Source of the DNA: Shewanella sp. GD04112 | GTDB taxonomy: Bacteria; Pseudomonadota; Gammaproteobacteria; Enterobacterales; Shewanellaceae | Direction: 5' to 3' | NCBI RefSeq assembly: GCF_029835735.1 | Contig: NZ_JAOEAL010000001.1 | Location: 3,844,001 to 3,908,000 of the forward strand | Length of the DNA: 64,000 bases | Part shown: piece by piece, positions 33,370 through 43,900 of the stretch | How positions within the stretch are numbered: position 1 is the stretch's first letter | Layout: each line of letters opens with the position of its first letter | Notes under the pieces: generated by a model | The model's input: only the letters and a program-made list of their open reading frames with translations | Told to the model about the DNA's origin: nothing | Databases searched by the model: none | Position numbers and translations under genes: made by a program

Positions 33370-36300
33370 ATGATAGAACTTAACATCGACAATCACAGCG
33401 TCACGGCCGAGCCGAGCGAAACCCTATTACAGGCGGCCCGTAAGGCGGGCATAGCCATTCCGAGTCTGTGCGAACCAACGGATGCGACACGGCAATTAGG
33501 CGCAGCGCCTAACGCCAATAAACAGGACTGCAACCTCTGCTTAGTGCAAATCGAAAACACCGATGCCAGCCTGCGCTGCGTAAAAGCCTGTGAAACGCCC
33601 GCCGAAGCGGGCATGAAGGTCATCACCCAATCGGCATATTTAACCAAACAGCGCCAAGCCGCACTGAGCACAATTTTAAGTGACCACTTTGCCGATTGTG
33701 AGGCGCCCTGCCAGCAGGCCTGCCCCGCGGGCGTCGATGTGCAAACCTACCTCTACCACATTGCCCAAGGCGACCATACCCAAGCGATTAAAGTCATTAA
33801 AGACACCCTGCCGCTGCCGCTGTCGATTGGCCGAGTCTGCCCCGCATTTTGCGAGACTGAATGCCGCCGCGGCCTCGTCGATGACCCCATTGCCATTCGT
33901 CAACTTAAGCGCCACGCCGCCGATTTAGACTTGGCCGACGATGAACAAGGCGGCAGTTATCAACCAACACGCCTCGCAGATACGGGCAAAAAGATTGCCA
34001 TTATTGGCGCGGGCCCGGCAGGATTAAGTACCGGTTATTACCTATCAAACCAAGGGCATAGTGTTGAGATTTTTGAAGCTATGCCCCAGGCGGGCGGCTG
34101 GCTGCGTTATGGGATCCCCGAATACCGTTTACCTAAGGCGATTCTCGATAAAGAAATCGAGCTGCTATGCCGCAATGGGTTAACCATTCATACAGATACT
34201 CGCCTCGGCCATGAAATTCATTTAGCCCAACTGGTCGCCGATTTCGACGCTGTGTGCCTTGCCATCGGCGCCCAAAAGGCGGTGCCGATGAACTATAAAG
34301 GCTCAGAACTTGCGGGCTGTTACCTTGGGGTGGATTTTCTTAAGGATCATTGCCTCGACAAACAATTGAAGTTAGGCAAAAAAGTCGCCGTGATTGGTGG
34401 CGGCAACACCGCCATCGACTGCGCCCGCACCGCCGTGCGCGAAGGCTGCGATGTCACCTTAATCTACCGCCGTACCCGCGCCGAAATGCCCGCCGAAGCC
34501 TACGAAGTACATGAGGCCGAAGTTGAAGGCGTCAAATTCCATTTCTTAACCAATCCCATTGAAAATCATAGCGATGCCAATGGACAGATAGAAGCTGTCA
34601 CCTTCAGCAAAATGGCACTCGGCGAAGCCGATGCCTCGGGCAGACACGCGCCCGTGGACACAGGGGAAACCTTTACCGAGGCCTTCGATACCGTTATCGC
34701 CGCCGTCTCCCAAGCGCCAGATCTGAGTTTTATGCAGGATCCTTTAGGGCAACTCAGGCATGGCGAACTGGCGCTGAGCCGCTGGAACACCCTGATAGGC
34801 TGCGAGCAAACCATGTCATCGGGGGTAGAAAAACTGTTTGTGATGGGCGATGCCCGCCGCGGCCCAGCGACTGCCGTAGCCGCGATTGGCGATGGCCGTA
34901 AAGCGGCCATCGCTATTGATAAGATGCTAAAAATCGGCCTTAGCTGCGATTTACATGCCCATGAGTTTAACTCGGTCAAAACCATTCCAAACGCCCTCAT
35001 TCCAAACGCCCTTAAGCAAACCGAAACAAGCTCAAAAGCAGGGTCAACGCTTTATCCCCATACGCCGCGTCAGCCGCGCTTGAAGATGCCCGAACTCACG
35101 GCGCTGCAACGGTTACTGAATTACAGTGAAGTCGAGTTAGGCTTTCCCGTAGATGCCGCCATGCAAGAGGCGGCTCGTTGCCTCGAGTGCGCCTGTCAGG
35201 CCAATACTGATTGTAAGCTGAGGGATTACGCCACGGATTATGGTGTCGAGGCCAAAAGCTTAGCCACTGAAAATGCACGGCATTTCAGTGTTGATAAGAG
35301 CGCACCCTTTATTCAATTCGATGCTAATCGCTGTATTAGCTGCGGTAAATGCGTCGATGTGTGTCAGCAGCAGAGCGGTCACTGCGCCATCCAATTTAGC
35401 CAAGATTCCTATCAGGCGCTGCCGCAGGAAATGACTCAACACATGGAGCGCCGCGCGCCGAGAGTTGGCTTTAGTGCGAGCATGGCCGATAGCCAGTGTG
35501 TGCAATGTGGTAACTGTGTACAGGTTTGTCCGACGGGCGCACTGGTCGATGCGCGGGATAAACGCCAAGGCGATAGCACAGAGTTAAAAACAGCCTCGAC
35601 GATTTGTACTTACTGCGGCGTGGGCTGTCGCCTCGACCTTAAAATCGACCCTAGCGCCAATCGCATTCGCCATATCGAAGGCAATAAGGACTCGGTCGTT
35701 AACCAAGGCATGCTGTGTGTTAAGGGGCGTTTTGGCTTCGATTTTATTCACAGCGACAAACGTCTCACTACGCCACTAATACGTAAAAACGGCGAGCTGC
35801 AACCGAGTAGCTGGCCCGAAGCCATCGCCTATGTGGCAAAACGCTTAACCGAGATAAAACAAAAAGATGGCAGCAATGTCCTCGCCAGCCTCGCCTCGGC
35901 CAAAGCCACCAACGAAGATAACTTTGTGCTACAAAAGTTCGTTCGCAGTGTTCTTGGCACCAACAATATCGATCACTGCGCCCGCCTATGCCATTCATCA
36001 ACGGTAACAGGCTTGCAGCAGAGTATTGGTAGCGGCGCAATGACCAATGATATTCCGAGCATTAAGGACTCGGACGTCATCTTTATCTTAGGTTCAGACA
36101 CCACCTGCGCCCATCCGATTATCGCCTCGAAAATTCAGCAGGCGGTGATGCAGCACGGCGCGCGTTTGCTGGTTGCCGATCCGAAGCGGGTTGGCATTGC
36201 CGAAAAGGCCGAGCTGTATGTCGCCCACAGACCGGGGACGGATGTGATGCTGCTCAACGCCATTATGGCGGAAATTATTCGTAACGATTGGCAGGATAAA

Positions 36301-37668
36301 GACTATATCGCCCGGCGTACCGAAGGCATTGAGGCCCTCTATGCGGAGTTAGCCAAGGAGGATTACTCCCTCGAAAACGCGGCGCTCATCACGGGCGTAA
36401 AGGCCGAAGACATTGCCCGCCTCGCGCGCACCATAGGCACGGCGCAAAAGACCGCGGTTTACTACGCCATGGGGATCACTCAGCATACGACTGGGCACGA
36501 TAACGTCACGGCTATCTCTAATTTGCAGCTACTTTGCGGCAATATTGGTGTGTCAGGCGCGGGGATTAACCCACTTCGCGGCCAGAGTAACGTTCAAGGG
36601 GCTTGTGATATGGGTGCATTACCCAACTACTTCACAGGCTATCAAAAGGTCACGGATATTCATGCCAGAATGCGCTTCGAAAACCACTGGCAAACGCCGT
36701 TATCGGGGGAAATTGGCGTCACCGCAACCCATATGATGCACGATATTGCCAAGGGCAACATTAAAGCCTTATATGTGATGGGGGAGAATCCCGTGCTCAG
36801 CGACCCCGACCAAGCCCATGTGCTTAATGCCTTGAGCCAAATCGAGTTTCTGGTGGTGCAGGATATCTTTTTAACCGAGACGGCCGAGCTTGCCCATGTG
36901 GTCTTGCCCGCCGCCGCATTCGTGGAAAAACGCGGTCACTTTACCAATACCGAGCGTCGGGTACAGCGACTCGAGCAAGCACTCGCCTCACCGGGTGAAG
37001 CCTTGCCCGATTGGCAGATAGTACAAGCGGTCGCTAATGCCATGGGCGCTAACTGGGATTATGCCAACGAAGAAGCTATCTGGGGCGAGATCAACGAGCT
37101 CACCCCGCAGTATCGCGGTATTCGCTGGGACAGATTAAGTGCCAATGCAGAAGGTCGAATCTCCCAAGGGATTCAATGGCCCTGTCCGGATGAAACCCAT
37201 CCCGGGACGCCGATTATGCACCAAAGCCAATTCACTCGAGGCTTAGGCTTATTTACCCCCGTCAGTTATCGCCTGCCTGCTGAAATGCCCTGCAACGAGT
37301 ATCCGCTGACGCTGTCGACGGGACGGCTATTGGAGCAATTCCACACGGGCACACTCACCCGTAAAACACCAGGGCTGGATCTACTCGGCGCGCCTAAGGT
37401 GATGATTTCTGTCTATGATGCGGAGCAACTGGGGATCCATAACGGCGATAAACTTCGCCTCACCACCCGCCGCGGTGAGATTGAAATCGATGCCTTTGTG
37501 ACTAAACGCGCCCAAGCGGGCGTGCTGTTCCTGCCGTTCCATTTTGTGGAAGCAGCGGCGAATAAGCTCACCATCAATGCGCTCGACCCTGTAGCTTATA
37601 TTCCCGAATATAAGGTCTGTGCAGTCAGGGCTGAAAAGGTGACTGCAAAGATGAGTGAACCAGCCTAG
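33370..37668 (+). CDS. Fused formate dehydrogenase alpha subunit with GltD-like NAD(P)H-flavin module
   Basis: A 1432-residue fusion. Order: [2Fe-2S] ferredoxin-like domain (about 1-100); GltD-type region with cysteine-rich N-terminus (CEAPCQQACPAG, about 118-190); FAD site GAGPAGLSTGYYL (about 212); NAD(P) site GGGNTAIDCARTA (about 341); two [4Fe-4S] ferredoxin motifs CISCGKCVDVC and CVQCGNCVQVC (about 654-725); then the molybdopterin formate dehydrogenase domain with CTYCGVGC (about 747) and active-site Cys874-His875 in ARLCHSS. The active site uses cysteine, not selenocysteine. The design suggests a soluble formate dehydrogenase that passes electrons internally to NAD(P)+. Substrate and cofactor are inferred, and the molybdopterin domain could serve another substrate. 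Confidence 0.9.
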   Translation: MIELNIDNHSVTAEPSETLLQAARKAGIAIPSLCEPTDATRQLGAAPNANKQDCNLCLVQIENTDASLRCVKACETPAEAGMKVITQSAYLTKQRQAALSTILSDHFADCEAPCQQACPAGVDVQTYLYHIAQGDHTQAIKVIKDTLPLPLSIGRVCPAFCETECRRGLVDDPIAIRQLKRHAADLDLADDEQGGSYQPTRLADTGKKIAIIGAGPAGLSTGYYLSNQGHSVEIFEAMPQAGGWLRYGIPEYRLPKAILDKEIELLCRNGLTIHTDTRLGHEIHLAQLVADFDAVCLAIGAQKAVPMNYKGSELAGCYLGVDFLKDHCLDKQLKLGKKVAVIGGGNTAIDCARTAVREGCDVTLIYRRTRAEMPAEAYEVHEAEVEGVKFHFLTNPIENHSDANGQIEAVTFSKMALGEADASGRHAPVDTGETFTEAFDTVIAAVSQAPDLSFMQDPLGQLRHGELALSRWNTLIGCEQTMSSGVEKLFVMGDARRGPATAVAAIGDGRKAAIAIDKMLKIGLSCDLHAHEFNSVKTIPNALIPNALKQTETSSKAGSTLYPHTPRQPRLKMPELTALQRLLNYSEVELGFPVDAAMQEAARCLECACQANTDCKLRDYATDYGVEAKSLATENARHFSVDKSAPFIQFDANRCISCGKCVDVCQQQSGHCAIQFSQDSYQALPQEMTQHMERRAPRVGFSASMADSQCVQCGNCVQVCPTGALVDARDKRQGDSTELKTASTICTYCGVGCRLDLKIDPSANRIRHIEGNKDSVVNQGMLCVKGRFGFDFIHSDKRLTTPLIRKNGELQPSSWPEAIAYVAKRLTEIKQKDGSNVLASLASAKATNEDNFVLQKFVRSVLGTNNIDHCARLCHSSTVTGLQQSIGSGAMTNDIPSIKDSDVIFILGSDTTCAHPIIASKIQQAVMQHGARLLVADPKRVGIAEKAELYVAHRPGTDVMLLNAIMAEIIRNDWQDKDYIARRTEGIEALYAELAKEDYSLENAALITGVKAEDIARLARTIGTAQKTAVYYAMGITQHTTGHDNVTAISNLQLLCGNIGVSGAGINPLRGQSNVQGACDMGALPNYFTGYQKVTDIHARMRFENHWQTPLSGEIGVTATHMMHDIAKGNIKALYVMGENPVLSDPDQAHVLNALSQIEFLVVQDIFLTETAELAHVVLPAAAFVEKRGHFTNTERRVQRLEQALASPGEALPDWQIVQAVANAMGANWDYANEEAIWGEINELTPQYRGIRWDRLSANAEGRISQGIQWPCPDETHPGTPIMHQSQFTRGLGLFTPVSYRLPAEMPCNEYPLTLSTGRLLEQFHTGTLTRKTPGLDLLGAPKVMISVYDAEQLGIHNGDKLRLTTRRGEIEIDAFVTKRAQAGVLFLPFHFVEAAANKLTINALDPVAYIPEYKVCAVRAEKVTAKMSEPA

Positions 37669-37710
37669 GGCTGCATAGCAAGCATAAAATTAAGCCCAAA
37701 GATGAACATA

Positions 37711-37739
37711 AAAAACGGGAGACACTGTCTCCCGTTTTT
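37711..37739. terminator. Bidirectional terminator between the formate dehydrogenase fusion and the chemoreceptor
   Basis: AAAAACGGGAGACA (37711-37724) pairs with TGTCTCCCGTTTTT (37726-37739), a 14-bp stem with A- and T-runs at its feet, placed between two convergent genes. Confidence 0.92.
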
Positions 37740-37787
37740 ATTCGCTAAATTAATTAATTGCTTAATTAACTTGCTTAATTAGCCGAG

Positions 37788-39452
37788 TTAAATCTTAAAC
37801 TGCCCTACTAATTTACCCAGGTTAATCCCCTCCTGAGACACGGTTTGACTCACCTTGGCCGCATCTTCACTGGAGTGGAGCAGCTCGTTAACGATCTCTT
37901 GGATGGCATAAACGTTACGGTTGATTTCTTCGGTCACAGAGCTTTGCTCGGTCGCCGCCGTCGCAATTTGGGTACTCATATCGTTAATCGCAGTCACTGC
38001 CGATGTCACCGAGCCTAAGCTTTCCGAAATAGCGCGGGAAGAATCCACCGAGCGCACGCAGCTCTGCTGGCTCTCGTCCATGGTTTTTACCGCCAAGGCC
38101 ACCAGCTTGTGGAGTTCTGAAAGCATTTCATTGATTTCTAAGGTGCTTGCCTGAGTCCGGCTGGCAAGATTACGCACTTCATCGGCCACCACGGCAAAGC
38201 CACGCCCTTGCTCACCGGCGCGGGCAGCTTCAATCGCCGCGTTAAGGGCCAGCAGGTTGGTTTGCTCGGCGATGCCACCAATCACAGACAAGACACTGTT
38301 AATCTTTTGCGATTGCTCGCTTAGGGACTTAATGCTGCCCGCGGCATTATTAATTTGCGCCATTAGACCTGCAATCTCTTCGAGTGAGGCATCGACGCAG
38401 CGCTGCGCATTAGCCACATCACCTGTAGCAGCTTGGGTCGCCTCGGCCACTTGGGTGGTATTTTGCGCCACTTCACTCGCGGTAGAGGACATCTCGGTAA
38501 TGGCCGTCACCACTTGGTCTGTCTCGTTGTTGTGGCTCAGCAGTTGGCTCGACATCACTTTGGTTTGGTCGTGAATCGCATTCGCGGCGGATTTCACCTT
38601 AGCCGTGGCGTTGGCCACATCGCCAATAATGGTTTGTAGCTTATCGACGAATAAGTTAAAGGCTTGACCTAACTGAGCAATTTCATCCTCGCCCTTCACG
38701 CTTAAGCGTTTAGTTAAATCCCCTTCTCCCTTGGCGATATCGTTCAGACTATCCGCCATATTTTTAATCGGCACCACCATACGATGGGCTGCAACCATAA
38801 TGATAAAGGCCGTGATCCCCGTCAGCACGAGAGCAATTAACAGGATCATGAAGGATTTATCGGCCATTTGTTCGGTCACGGTTTGGCGGTAATCCTCCAC
38901 CACGGCTTCGATATCGTCGATATAGGCCCCAGTACCGAGCATCCAGTCGGTACCCGGAACCATCATCACGTAGCTAATCTTCTCGATTTGCTCGTTGGTA
39001 TTGGGCTTTTGATAGTAATAGGAAAAGTTACCGTCGCCGCGTTTGGCCGCATCCAACAAACCGACGATGATCTTAGTACCGCGAGGGTCTGTCATATCGA
39101 TTTTGTTTTGACCTTCGAGATTCGGCATTAAGGCGTGGAAAATGTTTTTACCTTGGGAATCATAAATAAAGAAATAACCAGCGCTGCCAAAACGAATATC
39201 ACGCAGGGCTTGGTTCACATTGCCTTGATCCTTGAGGGACAGTTGATATTGCACGATCCCGGCGGCAATTTCGGTCGCTTCTTTGATTTGTTGTTTACGT
39301 TCGCCAACCAGTTTAGTCCTAAAGGTCACTACTTCTTCCGCGAGGGATTCTTGTTCGACATAGTAGGAAACGGTCATGAGCACTAACAGGGTCAAAATGA
39401 GGGGAAACAAAGACAACAGCAGTAATTTATTACGCAGGCTTAAATTCGACAT
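37788..39452 (-). CDS. Methyl-accepting chemotaxis protein with single-Cache sensor
   Basis: The 554-residue protein is a membrane chemoreceptor. It has a first transmembrane helix (about 10-29), a periplasmic sCache_2-type sensor (about 30-190, with SAGYFFIYDSQGKNIFHAL and GTDWMLGTGAYIDD), a second helix (about 200-222), a HAMP domain (MVVPIKNMADSLNDIAKGEG) and a long coiled-coil signalling domain with the CheA/CheW-contact tip EQTNLLALNAAIEAARAGEQ. The ATG has GGAG upstream. Cache sensors often bind small organic acids; the ligand is unknown. It is convergent with the formate dehydrogenase fusion, which may be coincidence. Confidence 0.95.
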   Translation of the reverse strand: MSNLSLRNKLLLLSLFPLILTLLVLMTVSYYVEQESLAEEVVTFRTKLVGERKQQIKEATEIAAGIVQYQLSLKDQGNVNQALRDIRFGSAGYFFIYDSQGKNIFHALMPNLEGQNKIDMTDPRGTKIIVGLLDAAKRGDGNFSYYYQKPNTNEQIEKISYVMMVPGTDWMLGTGAYIDDIEAVVEDYRQTVTEQMADKSFMILLIALVLTGITAFIIMVAAHRMVVPIKNMADSLNDIAKGEGDLTKRLSVKGEDEIAQLGQAFNLFVDKLQTIIGDVANATAKVKSAANAIHDQTKVMSSQLLSHNNETDQVVTAITEMSSTASEVAQNTTQVAEATQAATGDVANAQRCVDASLEEIAGLMAQINNAAGSIKSLSEQSQKINSVLSVIGGIAEQTNLLALNAAIEAARAGEQGRGFAVVADEVRNLASRTQASTLEINEMLSELHKLVALAVKTMDESQQSCVRSVDSSRAISESLGSVTSAVTAINDMSTQIATAATEQSSVTEEINRNVYAIQEIVNELLHSSEDAAKVSQTVSQEGINLGKLVGQFKI

Positions 39453-39587
39453 GCTTGCTTACTCCAGGGTGATCGAGCTTATATTTTTTTATATTTATGA
39501 AGTATAGCCAAAACAGTGCAATATCTTTGCGTTTAACTTAACAAATATCGTATTAATTTCAGGCGCCAACTTTAGGAGGTCATTCGC

Positions 39588-40739
39588 TTAACCAAGTAAT
39601 ATCAATCCGATACCACACAGGCTAAAGCCTAAAACCAATAGCAGCATCTGCGGTTTGAAGAGCTTTAACGCACCAAAACCGAGCAAGACTATGGCCATAT
39701 CTACACCAGATAACACCCCTTGGGTAAACACGGGTTGGTATAGCGCCGCCGCAAGTAATCCCACCACACAGGCGTTGACACCGGCAAGCATGCCGGCAAT
39801 CTTGGGTCTGGCGGCAATTGCATGCCAACTCTTTAAGCCCACCAGCATCAATAAAAATCCCGGTAAGAAGATAGCTAGAGTTGCGATAGCCGCGCCGACA
39901 AAGGGATTCTCAAGCATCATCTCGGCGCCAAGGAAGGTCGCAAAGGTGAACATAGGCCCAGGCACGGCTTGAGCAAAGGCATAGCCAGTGAGGAAGCGAT
40001 CGCTATTCAGAGAATCGCCGACCGCAGTCTCAAGCAACGGCAACACCACATGACCGCCACCGAAGACTAAGCTGCCAGCGCGATAAAACTCACCAAAGAT
40101 CCCAGCTTCAACGCCAAGATCTAAAGCCCAAAAGCTCCCCACAAACAAGGCGATAAATATGCCTAAGCTCAGGTAGTTCAAACGAATGGGGTCAGGTTTT
40201 TGAGACTCACTCTCGGTCGCACTCAAGAATGATAAGCCTAAGAGCGCGGCAAGGATTAACAGCGCAATTTGGGTCCATAAGAACGGGAAAATCAGTATGC
40301 TCGCGGCGCTGCCAAGCATCAATAAGCGCGCGGTTTTACGCTGGCAAAACTGGCTGAACATCGCCAGCACAGCATCCGCAACCACGACCACAGCCAACAG
40401 TTTTAAGCCATGGACTATGCCCTGCATGTAATCGTTACCTAACCAAGCGGCGGTGGTTACGGCCAGCAGATACATCAATACAAAGGAAGGCAAGGTAAAT
40501 CCGGCAAAGGCGGCTATGGCACCGAGCAGTCCCCCCCTATGGTAACCGATGGCAAAACCGACCTGACTTGAGCCGGGTCCCGGCATAAATTGGCTTAAAG
40601 CCACTAAGCTGGCATAACGTTTATCATCAAGCCAACCGAGTTCGTTGACAAAGGTTTGTCGAAAATAGCCGATATGCGCCGCAGGCCCGCCAAAACTCAT
40701 CAGCCCAAGGGTTAAAAAACGTAAGAATATCTGCAGCAT
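39588..40739 (-). CDS. chrA: Chromate transporter, ChrA/CHR family
   Basis: An inner-membrane transporter of the long-chain CHR family, which exports chromate in several proteobacteria. It has two homologous halves with the family motifs FGGPAAHIGYFRQTFV near the N-terminus, MPGPGSSQVGFAIGYHRGG, and in the second half VFGGGHVVLPLLE and AVPGPMFTFATFLG. The frame is open to an ATG at 40760, but the ATG at 40739 (giving 383 residues) has AAAGG at the right distance and the other has none. It stands alone between the chemoreceptor and the protease pair. Confidence 0.92.
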   Translation of the reverse strand: MLQIFLRFLTLGLMSFGGPAAHIGYFRQTFVNELGWLDDKRYASLVALSQFMPGPGSSQVGFAIGYHRGGLLGAIAAFAGFTLPSFVLMYLLAVTTAAWLGNDYMQGIVHGLKLLAVVVVADAVLAMFSQFCQRKTARLLMLGSAASILIFPFLWTQIALLILAALLGLSFLSATESESQKPDPIRLNYLSLGIFIALFVGSFWALDLGVEAGIFGEFYRAGSLVFGGGHVVLPLLETAVGDSLNSDRFLTGYAFAQAVPGPMFTFATFLGAEMMLENPFVGAAIATLAIFLPGFLLMLVGLKSWHAIAARPKIAGMLAGVNACVVGLLAAALYQPVFTQGVLSGVDMAIVLLGFGALKLFKPQMLLLVLGFSLCGIGLILLG

Positions 40740-40841
40740 ATGATTTGCCTTTCGATGCATAAAATAAGCGAGATTATGCCATTAAAAAGACATTTTGATG
40801 AAAAGGAAATACTGCTATAACGAAAGAGCGCCAAGCCATAG

Positions 40842-40995
40842 AAACAAAAAAGCCGGCAAAATCCATTTGCCGGCATCCTAAATTCAGGATAAATATCAAT
40901 TGACTAGGAAGTCAAACCCATGATTAGTGAGTTTTTCTTCTTCTGATCAATGCCCCGAGAGCCAGTAGCATAGATAAACCACCTAAAGCACCACC
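40842..40995. repeat. 154-bp direct repeat at the 3' end of protease gene 1
   Basis: These 154 bases, covering the terminator, the 3' untranslated part and the codons of the GlyGly-CTERM tail, are identical base for base to 46437-46590, 5595 bp away. The proteins are clearly less similar elsewhere, so the ends have recently been copied or converted. Confidence 0.95.
40848..40876 (-). terminator. Terminator of the first S8 protease gene
   Basis: On the minus strand GCCGGCAAA pairs with TTTGCCGGC around a short loop and is followed by a T-run. An identical terminator follows the second protease gene at 46442-46470. Confidence 0.9.
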
Positions 40996-43900
40996 GCTAT
41001 CTTTATTGGTGTCAGGGTCAGGTGTTACAGGTGGCGTAGTCGGCTCAACCCCATCGGATTCAACGGTTAGCATAAAGCTGGTGCTCGCTGCATCGGCTGG
41101 GTTTTCCACATCACTCACAGTCACTGTGACTTCTACGTCGCCGTGGAAGTTAGCTTCTGGTGTAATAGTGATGCTTGAACCTGAAGTGTTGCCATTCACC
41201 ACAGCGCTGATGTGCTCACCCGTTACGGTGATCTTGTTCACGCTGTTTTGCTCGTCGGCATAAATGACTTTCAAGCCTTCTAAGCTCGTGTTTTCCGCAA
41301 TCGTTTGGTTAGCAATGCGAGCCACAGTGATGTTACTTGGTACTGTGACTGTGCGTGACATGCTGATATTCGCCATACCATCAACCTGACTGACCGCATC
41401 CACAGTTAAAGCTTTACCTGGTGCATTTGTCGCGACTTTCGTCCAAGCCGTCACTTCAAATTGTGATGACTCTGGGCCAACGTAGTCGTAACAGATCACT
41501 AAGCCATTATGGATCTTGTCTTTCAGACCATTGAAAGCGAATTGCTGACCTTTGTAACCATTAGCAGGGCCTAACAGACTTAAGGGACCTTTGAAACCTT
41601 GTACGCCAATAGAACCACGGTCATCTTGAGTACCAAAGTCGATATTGTCGTAGGCCATGATCATTTCGTATTCACCATCGCCATAGCGGGTGTTTACATT
41701 AAACAGCAACTCAAAGTCGTATCTATCGTCACGCTCTTCCCACTGCTTAGCATTGGTCGTAGCATTGTTAGCCAATTGACCGTAAGAGCGTGCATTATCG
41801 TACTCGATAATTGCCCAACCATCAGAGGTACTACCAACAGAGATACCAGCAATTTCCTTGCTTGTGACTACTTTTGGCACACTCATCAGATCCGAATTTG
41901 TACCTCTATAGTCCGTACCGCGCCACAACACCCCCATACTCGAGAATGGTGCATTCAAATATGGGAAAATGTCATGCCAGCCGTAGAAGAACTTCTGATT
42001 GTAAAGAGTCACAATACCTGTGCCATGGATCTGGATGGCGTTGTCATTCCAGACGTTCATCTCTTCAGCGTTGTTATACAAGTGGAAACCGGTATATGCA
42101 CCGCCAAACAAGGTTTTAATCGGTAACACGTTACCCGTTTGGTAACGGATATTGTTAGTGTTACCAGTGGTGACTTTACCATTGCTACCAAGCTCGGTTG
42201 GTTCGAAACCACTTAATGTTGGGTAAATACCAAACTCTTCTAAGTCAACATAGCCACCTGGGTTTTCGTTACCAAAGTTTGGTGTTTTACACATTGGGTC
42301 TTCGATGTTCGTAGTGATATTGTACTGAGCGTACTTACCGAGTGTATTCGGTTGAACACCACTGATGGTCAGCTTACGACCTTCGACTTTAATATCCTTA
42401 ACGGTAGCACTAGATGAAGTGAATACTTCTTCCGCTTTCAGGCTTAAGCCTTCGGGGATATTCGCTTCGATAGTAAATGCACGGTCTGCACCTGAATCGT
42501 TAGGCTGAACCTTAAAGGTGAATGGAACATATTGACCCACTAACGCCTTAGTTTGAGGAACCTCTAAATGAACATCGTTAACACCACGTTCCAATTTATA
42601 GGCAACTTTACCAATATTACCGGCGTTAACTGCAGAAGTACCAAAGTCGATTAACGAGTAGTAAATATCACCCTCGCTCATTTCTGGCATATCCCAGTTT
42701 ACGTTGATAGCAACTGCCTCTGTGCCATTGCTGGCAGGTACGTCGACGCTCATGTTGTTAGCAACTTGGCCACTCACTACTGTCGCAGCATATTGGAAGG
42801 TCTCCATTACGCCGGCATACCAGTTATTCGTCGATTTACCCTTTCTTGGATTGTAGATAATTGCCCAATAAGTCCCTTCTTCTGGATCGTTGATATTACA
42901 GAAGTTATTGAACAGTGAGTCGTTTGACACACATAACAACTCTTCAAACGGGTCGGCTTGGCCGTTGCCGTTATAGTCTTTACCCACATAGATATTGGCA
43001 TTACCGATGTCGAAATCACCTTCTAACGCAGACTTGGCTCTGCCAAAGGTTTCAACGATCAGACGACGGCTACCCGCGGGCACCTCGATCATCTCAACGT
43101 GGGTCGCTTCGTCAATAATCTGTTCGGGGTCAAGACCTTCGCTACCAGTGCTAGCCCAAGGATAGACTTTATCATCATCCTTCGGCAGGATTATCGTTTT
43201 AACATCGGCTTTCACAGCTTGGAAAATACGGCCGTGAATGTTATCGCTTTCAGGTAAATTAATGCCTTTAATCATAGCACTAGCATTATTACGGTGTGCT
43301 GTTGACTTAAGACTTGAAGGCATATCGTTGTTGTCGTACTTGAACACGATTGGCCAATGGGCTTCAGGAGCATTATTGCTGATTTCAGTGAAAATCAGGT
43401 TCGAGTGCAGTTCTACTTCAGCATTACTGAATGGATCTTGGGTATCCATGATTGAGGCTTCAATCACGATATCCTGAGTCTCGCCAGCCGCTAAGGTAAA
43501 CTCGCTTGGAGACACTTTAATGGTCACACCGTTCTGAACAATTTGATTCTGTGAATCCATGTTCCAGTTGATCACATCGCCGTTCGTCACGCTCCAAGTA
43601 CCGTCTTTAGTCGCACGAATGGTACGGATCCATTGACACTTAGGCTTACATTCAAAGTTAACTAACTGTGGAATGTTCAGCTTATGCAGTACACCACCGT
43701 TATTTGGATCGGCCGCTTTGAAGTTTTCAATGGTTTCGTCCATCACGAAACCCGCATTAACTGCATTTTTCACGTTAATACGGCCAGTACCCGCGCGGTA
43801 GGTTGAGGCGAGTTCAACATCACCAGTTGCTTCATTCAGACGGCGATATTGAACTTTGTTCTCCGTCGTCATCGCCAGTGCCGATTGTACTTCAGTCGCA

